This document shows positions 11,869 to 22,800 of a DNA stretch of 64,000 bases, piece by piece. Position 1 is the stretch's first letter. Every line of letters starts with the position of its first letter. The notes beneath the pieces were generated by a model. That model saw only the letters and a program-made list of their open reading frames with translations. It was not told the origin of the DNA and searched no databases. The position numbers were made by a program, and so were the translations under genes. Origin of the DNA: Ophiura sarsii (Eukaryota > Echinodermata > Ophiuroidea > Amphilepidida > Ophiuridae); assembly GCA_035610835.1 (NCBI GenBank), contig CM069457.1:41457319-41521318 (forward strand). The letters are read 5' to 3'.

Positions 11869-12914
11869 TCAGTCACACAGTAAAGATAACAAATGAGACA
11901 CCAATTAGGCAACGGGCCTATAGAACACCGTACACACTTAAACAGAAAGTGAAAGATGAAATAGACGGTATGCTAAAGTTAGGGATAATTGAGCCTACAA
12001 CTAGTGCATATGCTTCACCCATAGTTGTTGTCGCCAAAACAAATGGTGATATTCGTTTGTGTACAGATTATAGGGCGCTGAATAAGGTCACAGAATTCGA
12101 CCCATATTGTATTCCAAGAGTTGATCAAATTCTCGATGAAGTAGCAAAAGGTGCCTATATTACAACATTTGATCTTACCAAAGGGTTTTATCAGGTTCCC
12201 TTGAACAAAATGTCAAAAGCAAAATCTGCATTCATCACACCTTTTGGTCAGTATCAGTACAACGTCATGCCATTTGGAATGCAAAATAGTAGTGCGACAT
12301 TTCAGAAACTAGTTGATACAGTGTTGAAAGAGTGTTCTGAATTTTGTAGGCAGTACATAGATGATATATGTATCTTCTCAAAAACTTGGGAAGACCACCT
12401 GACACACTTAGATATTGTTCTAGGTAAAATTCAAGGTGCGGGTTTGACAATCAAACCAACTAAGTCAAAGATAGCATTTCAGAAAGTTACTTACTTAGGC
12501 CATACTGTTGGGAACAAGCACATTGAACCCATGATGGATAAGGTTGAGTCTGTGGAAAAATTTCCTACTCCCATAACTAAGAAAAATGTACGAGCATATC
12601 TCGGCTTGACAGGTTATTACCGAAAATTTGTCCCAAAATATGCTGAAATTGCTAAGCCGTTAATAGACCTTACCAAAAAGACGGAACCAAACACAGTTGT
12701 TTGGACTCAAGAATGTAAACAAGCATTTGAGCAGCTCAAAGCAAGTCTAACTAGTAAACCAATATTAGCCACACCAGACTTCACAAAACCGTTCCTAGTG
12801 CAAACAGATGCATCTAAATTTGGAATTGGGGGTGTTTTGAGTCAATTAGATGATCAGTGCCAAGAACACCCAGTTGTGTACTTGAGCAGGAAGCTAAAAC
12901 CAAATGAGGTTTAA
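11763..12914 (+). CDS. reverse transcriptase and start of RNase H
   Basis: The frame is open upstream of the first possible start; SEIQKQEISTVLC and VFSDVPGKTN at 11785-11860 look like the usual N-terminal lead of Ty3 reverse transcriptase. Motifs in order are RAYRTPY, IIEPTTSAYASP (fingers), DIRLCTDYRALN, TTFDLTKGFYQV (first catalytic Asp), ITPFGQYQYNVMPFG, and YIDDICIF (the YxDD box, near 12354), then YLGHTV and AYLGLTGYYRKF. The RNase H domain begins with LVQTDASKFGIGGVLSQ, which supplies its first acidic residue. The frame stops after SRKLKPNEV because of a frame change near 12912. Placement after integrase is the unusual feature. Confidence 0.9.
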   Translation, partial: TKICESVSEIQKQEISTVLCAHSKVFSDVPGKTNVISHTVKITNETPIRQRAYRTPYTLKQKVKDEIDGMLKLGIIEPTTSAYASPIVVVAKTNGDIRLCTDYRALNKVTEFDPYCIPRVDQILDEVAKGAYITTFDLTKGFYQVPLNKMSKAKSAFITPFGQYQYNVMPFGMQNSSATFQKLVDTVLKECSEFCRQYIDDICIFSKTWEDHLTHLDIVLGKIQGAGLTIKPTKSKIAFQKVTYLGHTVGNKHIEPMMDKVESVEKFPTPITKKNVRAYLGLTGYYRKFVPKYAEIAKPLIDLTKKTEPNTVVWTQECKQAFEQLKASLTSKPILATPDFTKPFLVQTDASKFGIGGVLSQLDDQCQEHPVVYLSRKLKPNEV

Positions 12915-13158
12915 TTACTCTGTTCCAGAGAAGGAATGTTTGGCAATTGTATGGTCAATAGACAAACTTAGGTATTACCTTTTTGGACAAAAGTTTACAG
13001 TGATCACAGATCACCAAGCTTTAAAATGGCTTGAAAGCACACGTGCTACACACAACAGGCTAATGAGATGGTCATTACTTTTACAGCAGTTCACTTTCCA
13101 TGTAGAATATAGAAAGGGAGTTTCAAATGGTAATGCTGATGCTTTAAGTAGGAGATAA
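12904..13158 (+). CDS. RNase H C-terminal part (frame-shifted continuation)
   Basis: The sequence continues the RNase H domain in the next frame. Motifs are NYSVPEKECLAIVW (second acidic residue), FTVITDHQALKWL (third) and a final NADALSRR with the fourth, followed by a stop. This is the normal end of a Ty3-type RNase H and here the end of the polyprotein, since integrase lies upstream. The change of frame relative to the reverse transcriptase part is either one extra base or two missing bases near 12912. The first residues before NYS are uncertain. Confidence 0.88.
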   Translation: MRFNYSVPEKECLAIVWSIDKLRYYLFGQKFTVITDHQALKWLESTRATHNRLMRWSLLLQQFTFHVEYRKGVSNGNADALSRR

Positions 13159-14144
13159 AATATCTCTGGTTTGTTCATTATATAAACAAAAGGATATTTA
13201 ACATGCTTTAAAGGCCAATTGTAGTTAAGTAATATTTACTTCTCAAGCTGGGCTATTGTAGTTGTTAAAATATTATGTGTAGTTAAGCATTGTCAAAGTA
13301 TAAAAAGCATCTGTGAAAATGTTTATGTATGGCACACAGTTTTCTATGGACATTTGCAAATTATACGAGTGCATCTATGGCTTCGCTTCAACTACAGTTT
13401 CCTACGAACATTTGCAAGTAGCTTCGCTTCGCTTCAGTTGTAGCAGTTCTCATTAAGAACATTTGCAAGTAGCTTCGCTGCGCTTCAGTTGTTTAAGAAC
13501 ATTTGCAAGTAGCTTCGCTTCGCTTCAGTTGTTTAAGAACATTTGCAAGTAGCTTCGCTTCGCTTCAGTTGTTTAAGAATATTTGCAAGTTAAGCTTCGC
13601 TTCACTTCACTTCAAGTGTGCCATACAACACTACAGAATGTACACAGATGTACAAGGTGTACATTGATGTACATAAAATATAAAATGTATCAAGAACATT
13701 GCAGTCAAAGGACGATGAATATTTGATGTTAGTGCTAAAATAATGGACGCTATTTCAATATGACTCTTTCAAGTCACCCAAATTTGGATGACACTTCATG
13801 TTTATTACCACAGTGTGTTTACAACAGTAGAGAGTGTCTACAAATAGGGAGAGCCAGTATATAAATTGTTCATTATCATTTGTTGAAAAAGTAATCAACA
13901 CTATATTAATAGAGTATGTGATATTTTCAGGCAAGGCACTTGTTTCTTCCAACATTCAAGCATTGTTTGACATTACTATTTTGAAATTATTACAACATTT
14001 GAGGAAAAATTTCACCCTCAAATAAATTGTCCATAATTTTTGACATTGTGTGTAGTAAATGAAAGCACACCAAAATTTGTTTTCAAATTTTAAGGATTGA
14101 CACAATCCTACAGGAATTCCAGGGGTGTGAGGAAGTCAGTATAA
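13159..14144 (+). other. 3' non-coding region of the retrotransposon
   Basis: About 990 bp between the RNase H stop and the 3' LTR with no conserved ORF. It includes a 40-bp minisatellite. A purine-rich stretch AGGGGTGTGAGGAAG at 14121-14135 may be the polypurine tract, but it stops nine bases short of the LTR, which is unusual. Confidence 0.7.
13391..13616. repeat. 40-bp minisatellite inside the element
   Basis: About five copies of a unit containing GAACATTTGCAAGTAGC and TTCGCTTCGCTTCAGTTGTT. The inner copies are spaced 40 bp apart and the outer ones are degenerate. The unit also holds TTCGC subrepeats. Confidence 0.85.
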
Positions 14145-14632
14145 TGATACACAATTGCTCACCCCTAATGGTTGACAATGGTGCCACAAGTAGTTTCACG
14201 AGTACGTCACATAAGTCTTAGCCAATCAGAAGGCCGAAACTACATGAGCGCAACTCTTAGCCAATCAGAAGGCTGAAACTACATGCGGGCTCACCTGGGC
14301 GATTGGGAGGAGAATTCGCTCTCTTTTCCTGCGTGCCTGTTTTGGAACGGTATCGTGGGGAAAATTGTCACATATTAAATCGACACAATCGTTTGTTATA
14401 AGTAAGAAGTTGATAAATAAAACGACAAGGGATCAAATATATAAACCCTAGTTGACCAAACGTAAACATCTTGTGTTTCAAACGAGTGAAGTTCTTCAAG
14501 AAACAGGCGTAATAAATACGCAACGCAAAGCCAAGGTAAATTTTAGGCAGTAAGCTTAATTTACGCTACCACAACAAGAATAACAATAATTAAACGCTAC
14601 GCTAGCATATTCACAACGCTAGCATCGTCACA
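14145..14632 (+). repeat. 3' LTR (488 bp)
   Basis: Same length and same sequence as 7375-7862 on reading, which implies a recent insertion or gene conversion. It ends 477 bp before the proposed start codon of the FN3 receptor gene on the same strand, so LTR promoter activity could reach that gene. Confidence 0.93.
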
Positions 14633-15100
14633 CTATATAGCAACCAAATAGTATTCTCTAGTCTCACTTCTTACTTCTGTGTTGTATGGTACTGTTTCTT
14701 TACTAGGTACATAAAGCTTTGTATTAAAACTTTGAAATATAAAAGGCCTCCCTTTTTTTCTTAAAAAACAACCCATAATTTTGGGAAATCGTGAACATTA
14801 TATAAAAATCACCCCTTTTCCGCGATTTAAAGAACGATCATGCGTACCCAAATTCAATGTTGACTGAAGTTCCCTTATTGGTTTATTATTTAGTATTTGT
14901 TCACTGAACTGAGAATATATTTTAATAAACTGTAGAAGGAAATAAATGTAAAACAACACAAAACAAGCACAGGATTTGTGATTATACACATTGCGTTTTC
15001 AACGCATTCGCGAAGTCAACTTCCTTATAGCTGACATTAATTAAATTCAGGAGTATTTTATGATCGATAGTGTGTATCTATAATATTGCATTAAGCGATA

Positions 15101-15112
15101 ATGATGCCATGA
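15101..15112 (+). promoter_or_regulatory. tiny upstream ORF overlapping the start codon
   Basis: ATG ATG CCA TGA lies in another frame and its stop overlaps the proposed main ATG at 15109. Such a minimal uORF could lower initiation at the main start. It only matters if the transcript begins upstream of 15101, which is not known. Confidence 0.35.
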
Positions 15113-15181
15113 TGTTTCCTTCAAGACTCTTGATATGTTTGACGTTGATACTGCTGAGCTACAGTCACAACATGGTTACAG
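15109..15181 (+). CDS. exon 1: signal peptide
   Basis: Encodes MMFPSRLL then a hydrophobic core ICLTLILL and SYSHNMVT, and ends in phase 1 at a strong donor, G|GTAAGT. The frame has a stop upstream at 15061, so ATG 15109 (or 15112) is the likely start. Joining to exon 2 makes an Ala codon across the junction, giving VTA before QCEPF. Val at -3 and Ala at -1 form a good signal-peptidase site, which independently supports pairing these two exons although the intron is about 8.5 kb. Confidence 0.62.
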
Positions 15182-16666
15182 GTAAGTGAATGCAAGATGT
15201 ACATGACAGTATAAACGGAAGTAACGCGTATTTATTCTACAATATTGCACTTACCCAATATGTCACCATAATTATAGTGAACAGATACTACCGAGCTCTA
15301 CCGTATATGATGTAAGTTATGAGATTGAAAAGTATTTCTGAAACAACAATTTTACAAAGGATTTTTGATACTAGGACTAATAGTGTTACAAAGTATTATC
15401 GTTCTTCTTTACTGGCAGGTATGTCATCTTGTCATTTTTATTTCGTATTTTGGCTATGGGAAAACTGCTAGCTTTACAATATTAATGTGTATTTCTTACT
15501 CAAATCTGGAACTAAAAAAAAATCAATTTGCCTTGGCATTCACAAATACAACTTCTTCTTAATTTTGAATATTAAACATTTCCCTTTCAATTGTGGAGAC
15601 AACTGTTCGGGCAATTTTGTAAGGACAGTTTAGTGTTACCAGAAAGCAGTACAATTTAAAAAAACCCGAATTAGAACGCCACAGTGTTATGAGTAAACCT
15701 CCTGGCTCTGTTTTTATAGTCTACCAAACTCCCAGAAAACTGGACATTTCAGTGAATTTCCGTGATGATCTCTTAGAGATTAGATATACATCGAAATAGG
15801 AAAACGCAAACCGATTGATATTATACATGGCCCCTTTTAATTCTGGAGAAAACTGCCAAAGAGTTATATAGGGATAAGACAGTATTGCCAGAAACCTTGA
15901 TGTTATCATCGACACTTTTAGTTTATTTAAGGAGAGTTTAGTATCATGACAATTCTGTGCTATCATCTCTTCATCTGAAACGTGCAATGTCTACGACATT
16001 CAAAACAAACCCAACCAAATGTCAGTGTCTGTGCAAATATGTTTTTAGTGCCACGAGACGCGTAAAACTTCCAGGGTAGCCAAAGCAAATGAAAAAAAAG
16101 AGAAAAAGACGAGCTGACATTACCTGTCAGTAAAGAAGAAATGCACTTTTTTGCAACACTAATGTCCTTTATTTGATAAGTCAGTAGCTTGGAAGAACAT
16201 GGCATATTTTCATATAATTTCCTCTTAAAAATGGGGAAAATAGCTCAAAATATTAAACCAATTTGATCGTGCGCTTGACCTGGTAGTATTAAGGTATTAT
16301 CCGTGTCATATTTTTTTCATGAAATATGAAATTTGAAATGAAGTCGTGAAATAAAATAAAGTAATGTTTCCTTTTTCTGCATCAAAATTTGCAGGGCGAG
16401 ATTGATTGCCTGAATTTTGTTGTTAGAACCGTTACAATACCAGTGAGGAACCCCCTAACGTAGTGGGGAACCCCCTAAAAAACCCTAGATTGCTCCGTTA
16501 TTCAAGGGGTGGTGTTTATTTACCCCAGGAGGAAATGACACAAAAATACGAACTCCAAAGTCAAAATATAAACCTTTAGAATAACTTAATATTTACAATT
16601 AAATGACAGTTATGAATAACTGGGACATTCACCAGTGACCCAGTTACTTTTTTTTTTGGGGGGGGG

Positions 16667-16700
<34 letters not shown>

Positions 16701-19700
16701 GGGGCAATCCCTTGGTACCAAAACAAAGTCAGCGATTTCAAACAAGAACCTTGGAATAGTCCGTACGCAGTCACCAACCTTAAATTAAAAAAATGTGCCA
16801 AATTGTCCACATTTTCAGTTTTCTCACAAAATATCAAAAATTCATAATTAAAAAAGTTGAAAAGGTATTTGAATGCGGTTTTCTGTTTTCAATGTGATTT
16901 GATATTGTCTTTCAGGTGTACATTATTTGAAAATAAAGATTGCTTGGTAAAGTGGTTTTTGAAAATTGGTCGAAACATTTTTTTTCCAAAAGGCGCTAAC
17001 TCACTGATTTCCGAAAATAAAGAAAGACATAGGAAATACAGTGAAAATCAAAAAATGAAATCAAACCAATTTTTAAGCTTCCACGCCACGTATGGTATCT
17101 TTCATATGGCAGAAAATTAGCATAATCGAAGAAGTGCAACATACTCATTTTAAAAAACGTTGCTTTTCTCCTATTTCACTTTTTCATAGTGAGTTAGCGC
17201 CTTTTGGAAACAAACTCTTCAAATATAGTTCAGCTAATTGTGGGAAATAGTGATCTCACGCGTGTCAAAAATAACCATGAACCCACAACCCTACATGTTT
17301 AATTGTTCTCACGGATCGTTGGTTTTGCATGTCAAGTTACAAACAAAATAATTTGTAAATATCTGCATGTATTAAAGTTCATTTACACACACACTGACAC
17401 TGTCGTCGATAATCTTTGTCAATTCATTTACTTCCGTGTAATCGGTCTACTTTTTATACTGAATTGTGTCGTGCAAATAGCAAGTAAATATATCAACATT
17501 TGTTCAATGGTAATATAAGCATATTCATGTGGCCAAACATCTTATTTTTTGCACTGATACCTGTACAGAGAATTGAAAATATATATACATATTTTATTCA
17601 AGTATCAAAATAAAAATGCGTAGTGTGCTTAGACAACAAAAAAACAAGTTTGTTTCCGGTAGGTGGTCTGAAAACTATTTTCTATTTATTTATTTATTAA
17701 CATTTTGAGGGGGAGAAGTGCGGTATGACTTTCCAAAGGCAATTTTTGCAATTTGCCTACAGACTCTAAGCCAAAAGAAAAGAGAGCACGCGACACAAAG
17801 CATAGGTGATGCGTGCAATTGACAGCATACCAATGGGACATTTTATTTGCCCAAACAAATTATAAATTCACACACAATAAGCTACCAGCTTCTCTGGCGC
17901 TGTTGAACCACAAAATTATTAATATCAATGATATTTTGGGCTCTCGTGTAACTATGAAGTAAATGACCTTTTAAGGCATTTATGTTGTTAACTCGTGTCT
18001 ATTTTCTTTAGAGTTCTTAACGACACTTATGAGTTCAACGTACACGTAGTCAGTAATTATCCCAATTTCAGACCATTTAAGGGATATAATCTTTACTGCA
18101 ATTTGTGTCAGACAATGATTGGAAAAAACATATATTTATATATGACGGCATCAGGACAAGAAAAAACCGCCTCTCAGAAGGGCAATCTGAAAAGGTTAAC
18201 CAATTTGTCAAATTCAACACCATACTTCTATAACATTTTGTGGTGTGCCTTAACACTATATTAACCATGCATCTATTTGCACTAAACTTCTTAGTAAATA
18301 AGATCAAATGTGTATCAAAAATTCCAAGGCAGCGAACGCGAAAAACCCATCCCTCCCAACGGAAAAATTGGCAAAGGGGAATTTGTTCCAATACACCTGA
18401 ATTGACAACACCATACTTCTATAACATTTTGTGGTGTGCCTTAACACTATATTAACCATGCATCTATTTGCACTAAACTTCTTAGTAAATAAGATCAAAT
18501 GTGTATCAAAAATTCCAAGGCAGCGAACGCGAAAAACCCATCCCTCCCAACGGAAAAATTGTTGCAAAGGGGAATTTTTTCCAATACACCTGAATTGACT
18601 TTATTTAACTTCACCAGGCAGCGATGTTGTAGCCCCAAATGTATACCAACCTGCCCACAACATCCTTAACTTGACCTAGGGCGACCCACACAATTTCTTA
18701 CCCAAGATTAAGAATTCAAGACGATAGTAGCCGGCTGCGTAAAACTCAAAAACTCTATCTATGTAGAGAAAGAGAAACATAGTAATTGACTCCAGGTGCT
18801 AACTATCTCGTGCCAACCCGATATCGAATACTTAACCAGCCCATAACTATGAACTCCCCCAATGTATACAGGGTGGGTGGGTGGGAACATTTTTAGACAT
18901 CCGTATGGCATGCTGACAAAACGCAATATGAGAGAGAGTGGGACACAGTGAGAACAGCAAAGTAGCAACACTGACCTCTGAACAAAGGCAATTCGCGGGC
19001 CAGTAAACACCAAACCTGAATAGCAGAGTGGGTTGCAAACACCCACTTGAGCATCCCAAAAATCAATGCGCTGGGCTTTATCGCTATAAGCAAACCAGAA
19101 TAATTTAGATTTCATTAAATAATTCTTTATTGCCTACAGACTCTAAGCCAAAAGAAAAGAGAGCACGCGACACAAAGCATAGGTGATGCGTGCAATTGAC
19201 AGCATACCAATGGGAAATTTTATTTGTCCAAACAAATTATAAATTCACACACAATAAGCTACCAGCTTCTCTGGCGCTGTTGAACCACAAAATTATTAAT
19301 ATCAATGATATTTTGGGCTCTCGTGTAACTATGAAGTAAATGACCTTTTAAGGCATTTATGTTGTTAACTCGTGTCTATTTTCTTTAGAGTTCTTAACGA
19401 CACTTATGAGTTCAACGTACACGTAGTCAGTAATTATCCCAATTTCAGACCATTTAAGGGATATAATCTTTACTGCAATTTGTGTCAGACAATGATTGGA
19501 AAAAACATATATTTATATATGACGGCATCAGGACAAGAAAAAACCGCCTCTCAGAAGGGCAATCTGAAAAGGTTAACCAATTTGTCAAATTCAACACCAT
19601 ACTTCTATAACATTTTGTGGTGTGCCTTAACACTATATTAACCATGCATCTATTTGCACTAAACTTCTTAGTAAATAAGATCAAATGTGTATCAAAAATT

Positions 19701-19864
19701 CCAAGGCAGCGAACGCGAAAAACCCATCCCTCCCAACGGAAAAATTGTTGCAAAGGGGAATTTTTTCCAATACACCTGAATTGACTTTATTTAACTTCAC
19801 CAGGCAGCGATGTTGTAGCCCCAAATGTATACCAACCTGCCAAAACAAGGGCCTACTAAGGGAC

Positions 19865-19896
<32 letters not shown>

Positions 19897-22800
19897 TTGA
19901 AGAAAGAAAAAAAGAGAAAAAAGAAGACAAATTCACTGAGTTGGCCAAACACAACGTCAATCAACAACAATATCGTGGCAAACAAAGATTGGAAAATCAC
20001 ATATAAACTTTCCAATAAATCGTACTGGTACCGACCAAAAGCCTAACCCATTCCCCTACACATTCAACCAAAAAGACTTACCGTCGAACCAAAGCAGACG
20101 CATCACGCCAAATAATTTTATTGCATGGTAGAAATGTCGAATATATGACAGGAACTCTTATATAATATGCTGCCTTAAGGACACAAACTGGCATACTAAA
20201 TCATCCTCCAGATCATTGGTATGAAGAAAAGAAAAAACAGTGTTGATATGGCTCATTGGAACAATCACCATTTAGAATATTGATAATGTCTTTAATAAGA
20301 ATGCAGCAAACACCTTTCCAATAATCCTTCCGATACCGTCCAAATGAGTATTGATGTATCAGCCCGAGTGCAAATTCCGAAGGGACCTGTATACAATTGT
20401 TTATCAAAACAAAGCAAAAAGAAGGCAACAGAAAGCGAGCAAAAAGAAGCAAAACCATTTTGACATGCAAGAACATACATTCTATAAAAAGGCAACTAAA
20501 GACAAAGATACACAAAAATGTAACCTTGTGATGGATTTATCCAGGACCGCGGGTAGGCTTTGGGTAACTGATGCAGGTAAGATGCAACCCAGCCGCATCT
20601 TGGCCCCTTAAAACCTAATTTAACAACTAGTTACAAAACCCCCATAGATAAATGGTTGCTACCAACATTATAAACTATTGATGATCATAGCTAAGTACTG
20701 TTGATGTAAACGACTTTATTGATGCGGCCACACAAAAGGTTCTCAAACCTTATACACCTGTTTAAAACAGATCAATGCCCGACCTTCAAAACCCGTGATA
20801 AACACCATGAGCTGGTCAAAACATGACCTATACAATTAGCGGGTTATTTTAAAACATGCATCGATCAACATGTGTGTTGATTAAATATGGATAACAGAGT
20901 GCTGGTCTTTTAATAAAGCTGTTACAGACCTTAGCCCAGCAGAAAATGGCTGACACCAAAGTGCCTCTATAAACATAAAGCGTTAAATATTAAAAATTAT
21001 AATTGCAATGATCTGTACAATACAATTGACATTGTTGGCGCACATGCTAGAAAAAACCTATTGATATCACACGCCCGATGGCTATACCCCCAGTTGAAAA
21101 AACTCTACCAAAATTATCAAACAAACAATGCTCACCGGCTGATCCCTGCAACATATTTGTCAGTTCTGCCACTGCTCACGCAAGTTTTTCAACATGGAAA
21201 GGTGAATTGACAGTCTGAGAGGTCACAGCTACAAAGTGCAAAAAACCCGCAACAAGGAAAGGATCAGACAAAACTGCTTTTCTCAGCGAATTGTAAACCT
21301 ATGGAACAAACTCCCAGAGCATATTGTAGAAGTGAAGACAACCAACAGCTTCAAGAACGCAATTGACTCCTTCCTTGACAAGCATATTAGCAAATACGAC
21401 TACATGGGGTCAACTACTCTCGAACAAGTGACATGTAAAATTAACTAAACTATTACTCTATTGCAGTCAAGTAATGATGAAATTGGATGGGCGTTATAGG
21501 CTAAAAAGCCTTCCCTATGTGCCCGAGACTACAGGTAAACAGGTAAACAGGTAAACTTCATTTTCTCGGGCACTCCGTTGCGAAGCTGCTGAATTCGGTC
21601 CAAAAGAAATTCCAGCGTTACTACTGTTTCCGGTGACTGGCGCTGACGTCATTCCCGCGAACCTGGAAGTTTATGACCCCGTATTAGCTTGGTTTTCCGT
21701 CCCTTGTTATGTTGCTCAATATCGCCGTCAACGTCATCCAACTCCTGGTGCAGAGAATCCTCCGAAACTACGTTTAAAAACAAAGAATCCCGTTCGCCCA
21801 CATTCACAGAACAGCCCGCCATTTTCCGAGTCCCTGGTCCATGGGTTAATATTTTGCGGGAAGAGCCTTATTGGCCCATGACTCTAGATACTGTACTGAA
21901 CGTTGCTATAAAGATGCTATGATAGATGACCCGACTTGTAGTCGTACCTTATCCACTACCGCCTTAAGTCACATTATGAAAAAACAAATCTCGTCGGCAC
22001 AACAAAGAAATGTTTCCATAAAGGTTGAAAATTGAACAAACCAACGGATGGCATTATTTTTAGTCGATCCTCCAACGAGATAAAGATTCACGATACTTAT
22101 CAAAAACAGCAGGCTGGGTGCTAGTAACTATTGCAGGTGTCTAACACTAGTAAGAGAAGGACGATTCGTCCTATCCACAAACAAAAATAAATAAACCAGC
22201 CCCTGTCGAAGATGACAAGACTAGGAACATTTTTAGACATCCGTATGGCATGCTGACAAAACGCAATATGAGAGAGAGTGGGACACAGTGAGAACAGCAA
22301 AGTAGCAACACTGACCTCTGAACAAAGGCAATTCGCGGGCCAGTAAACACCAAACCTGAATAGCAGAGTGGGTTGCAAACACCCACTTGAGCATCCCAAA
22401 AATCAATGCGCTGGGCTTTATCGCTATAAGCAAACCAGAATAATTTAGATTTCATTAAATCATTCTTTATTACCATACGCCGCGAACCCCGAACTGTGGG
22501 AGGTCGCAATCTGAAAGTGCCAAAATCAACACTATTTTGTGCTTAAAAATCAATATCATCACACTACACTGTAGTGGTCAATGTAACACTTCGTTGAACA
22601 GACGACTATAAAGATAGTCTTTTGAGCACGAAATAGTGTTGATTTTGGCACATTCAGATTGTGCAAGTAAGTACCTGAGCACTGGAGCAAGGGATTGCTT
22701 CAAATTTGGTATCATTGTAAAGATGAACACATCAGCTTTTAAATGATATATTACACTAAATGAACATATATATTTGAACAAATTCCGATTGAAAAAATAG

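Larger units (their letters stand above)
7375..14632 (+). mobile_element. Gmr1-like Ty3-type LTR retrotransposon
   Basis: Full-length element, 7258 bp, with two 488-bp LTRs that I read as identical and that start TG and end CA. Between them lie a leader of about 600 bp, the coding region 8471-13158 and about 990 bp of 3' non-coding sequence. Domain order is Gag, protease, integrase, reverse transcriptase, RNase H. The domain sequences are Ty3-like, but integrase precedes reverse transcriptase as in Ty1/copia; this combination defines the Gmr1-like group of deuterostomes. The coding frame changes near 10880, between about 11740 and 11775, and near 12912, and the protease has lost its Asp, so this copy should not be autonomous. 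No target-site duplication is visible: GGCAA lies on the left and CTATA on the right. Confidence 0.92.

Noticed and set aside
17995..19641. Two identical 89-codon ORFs
   Set aside because: They are the same sequence in a duplicated repeat, with no signal of protein function.
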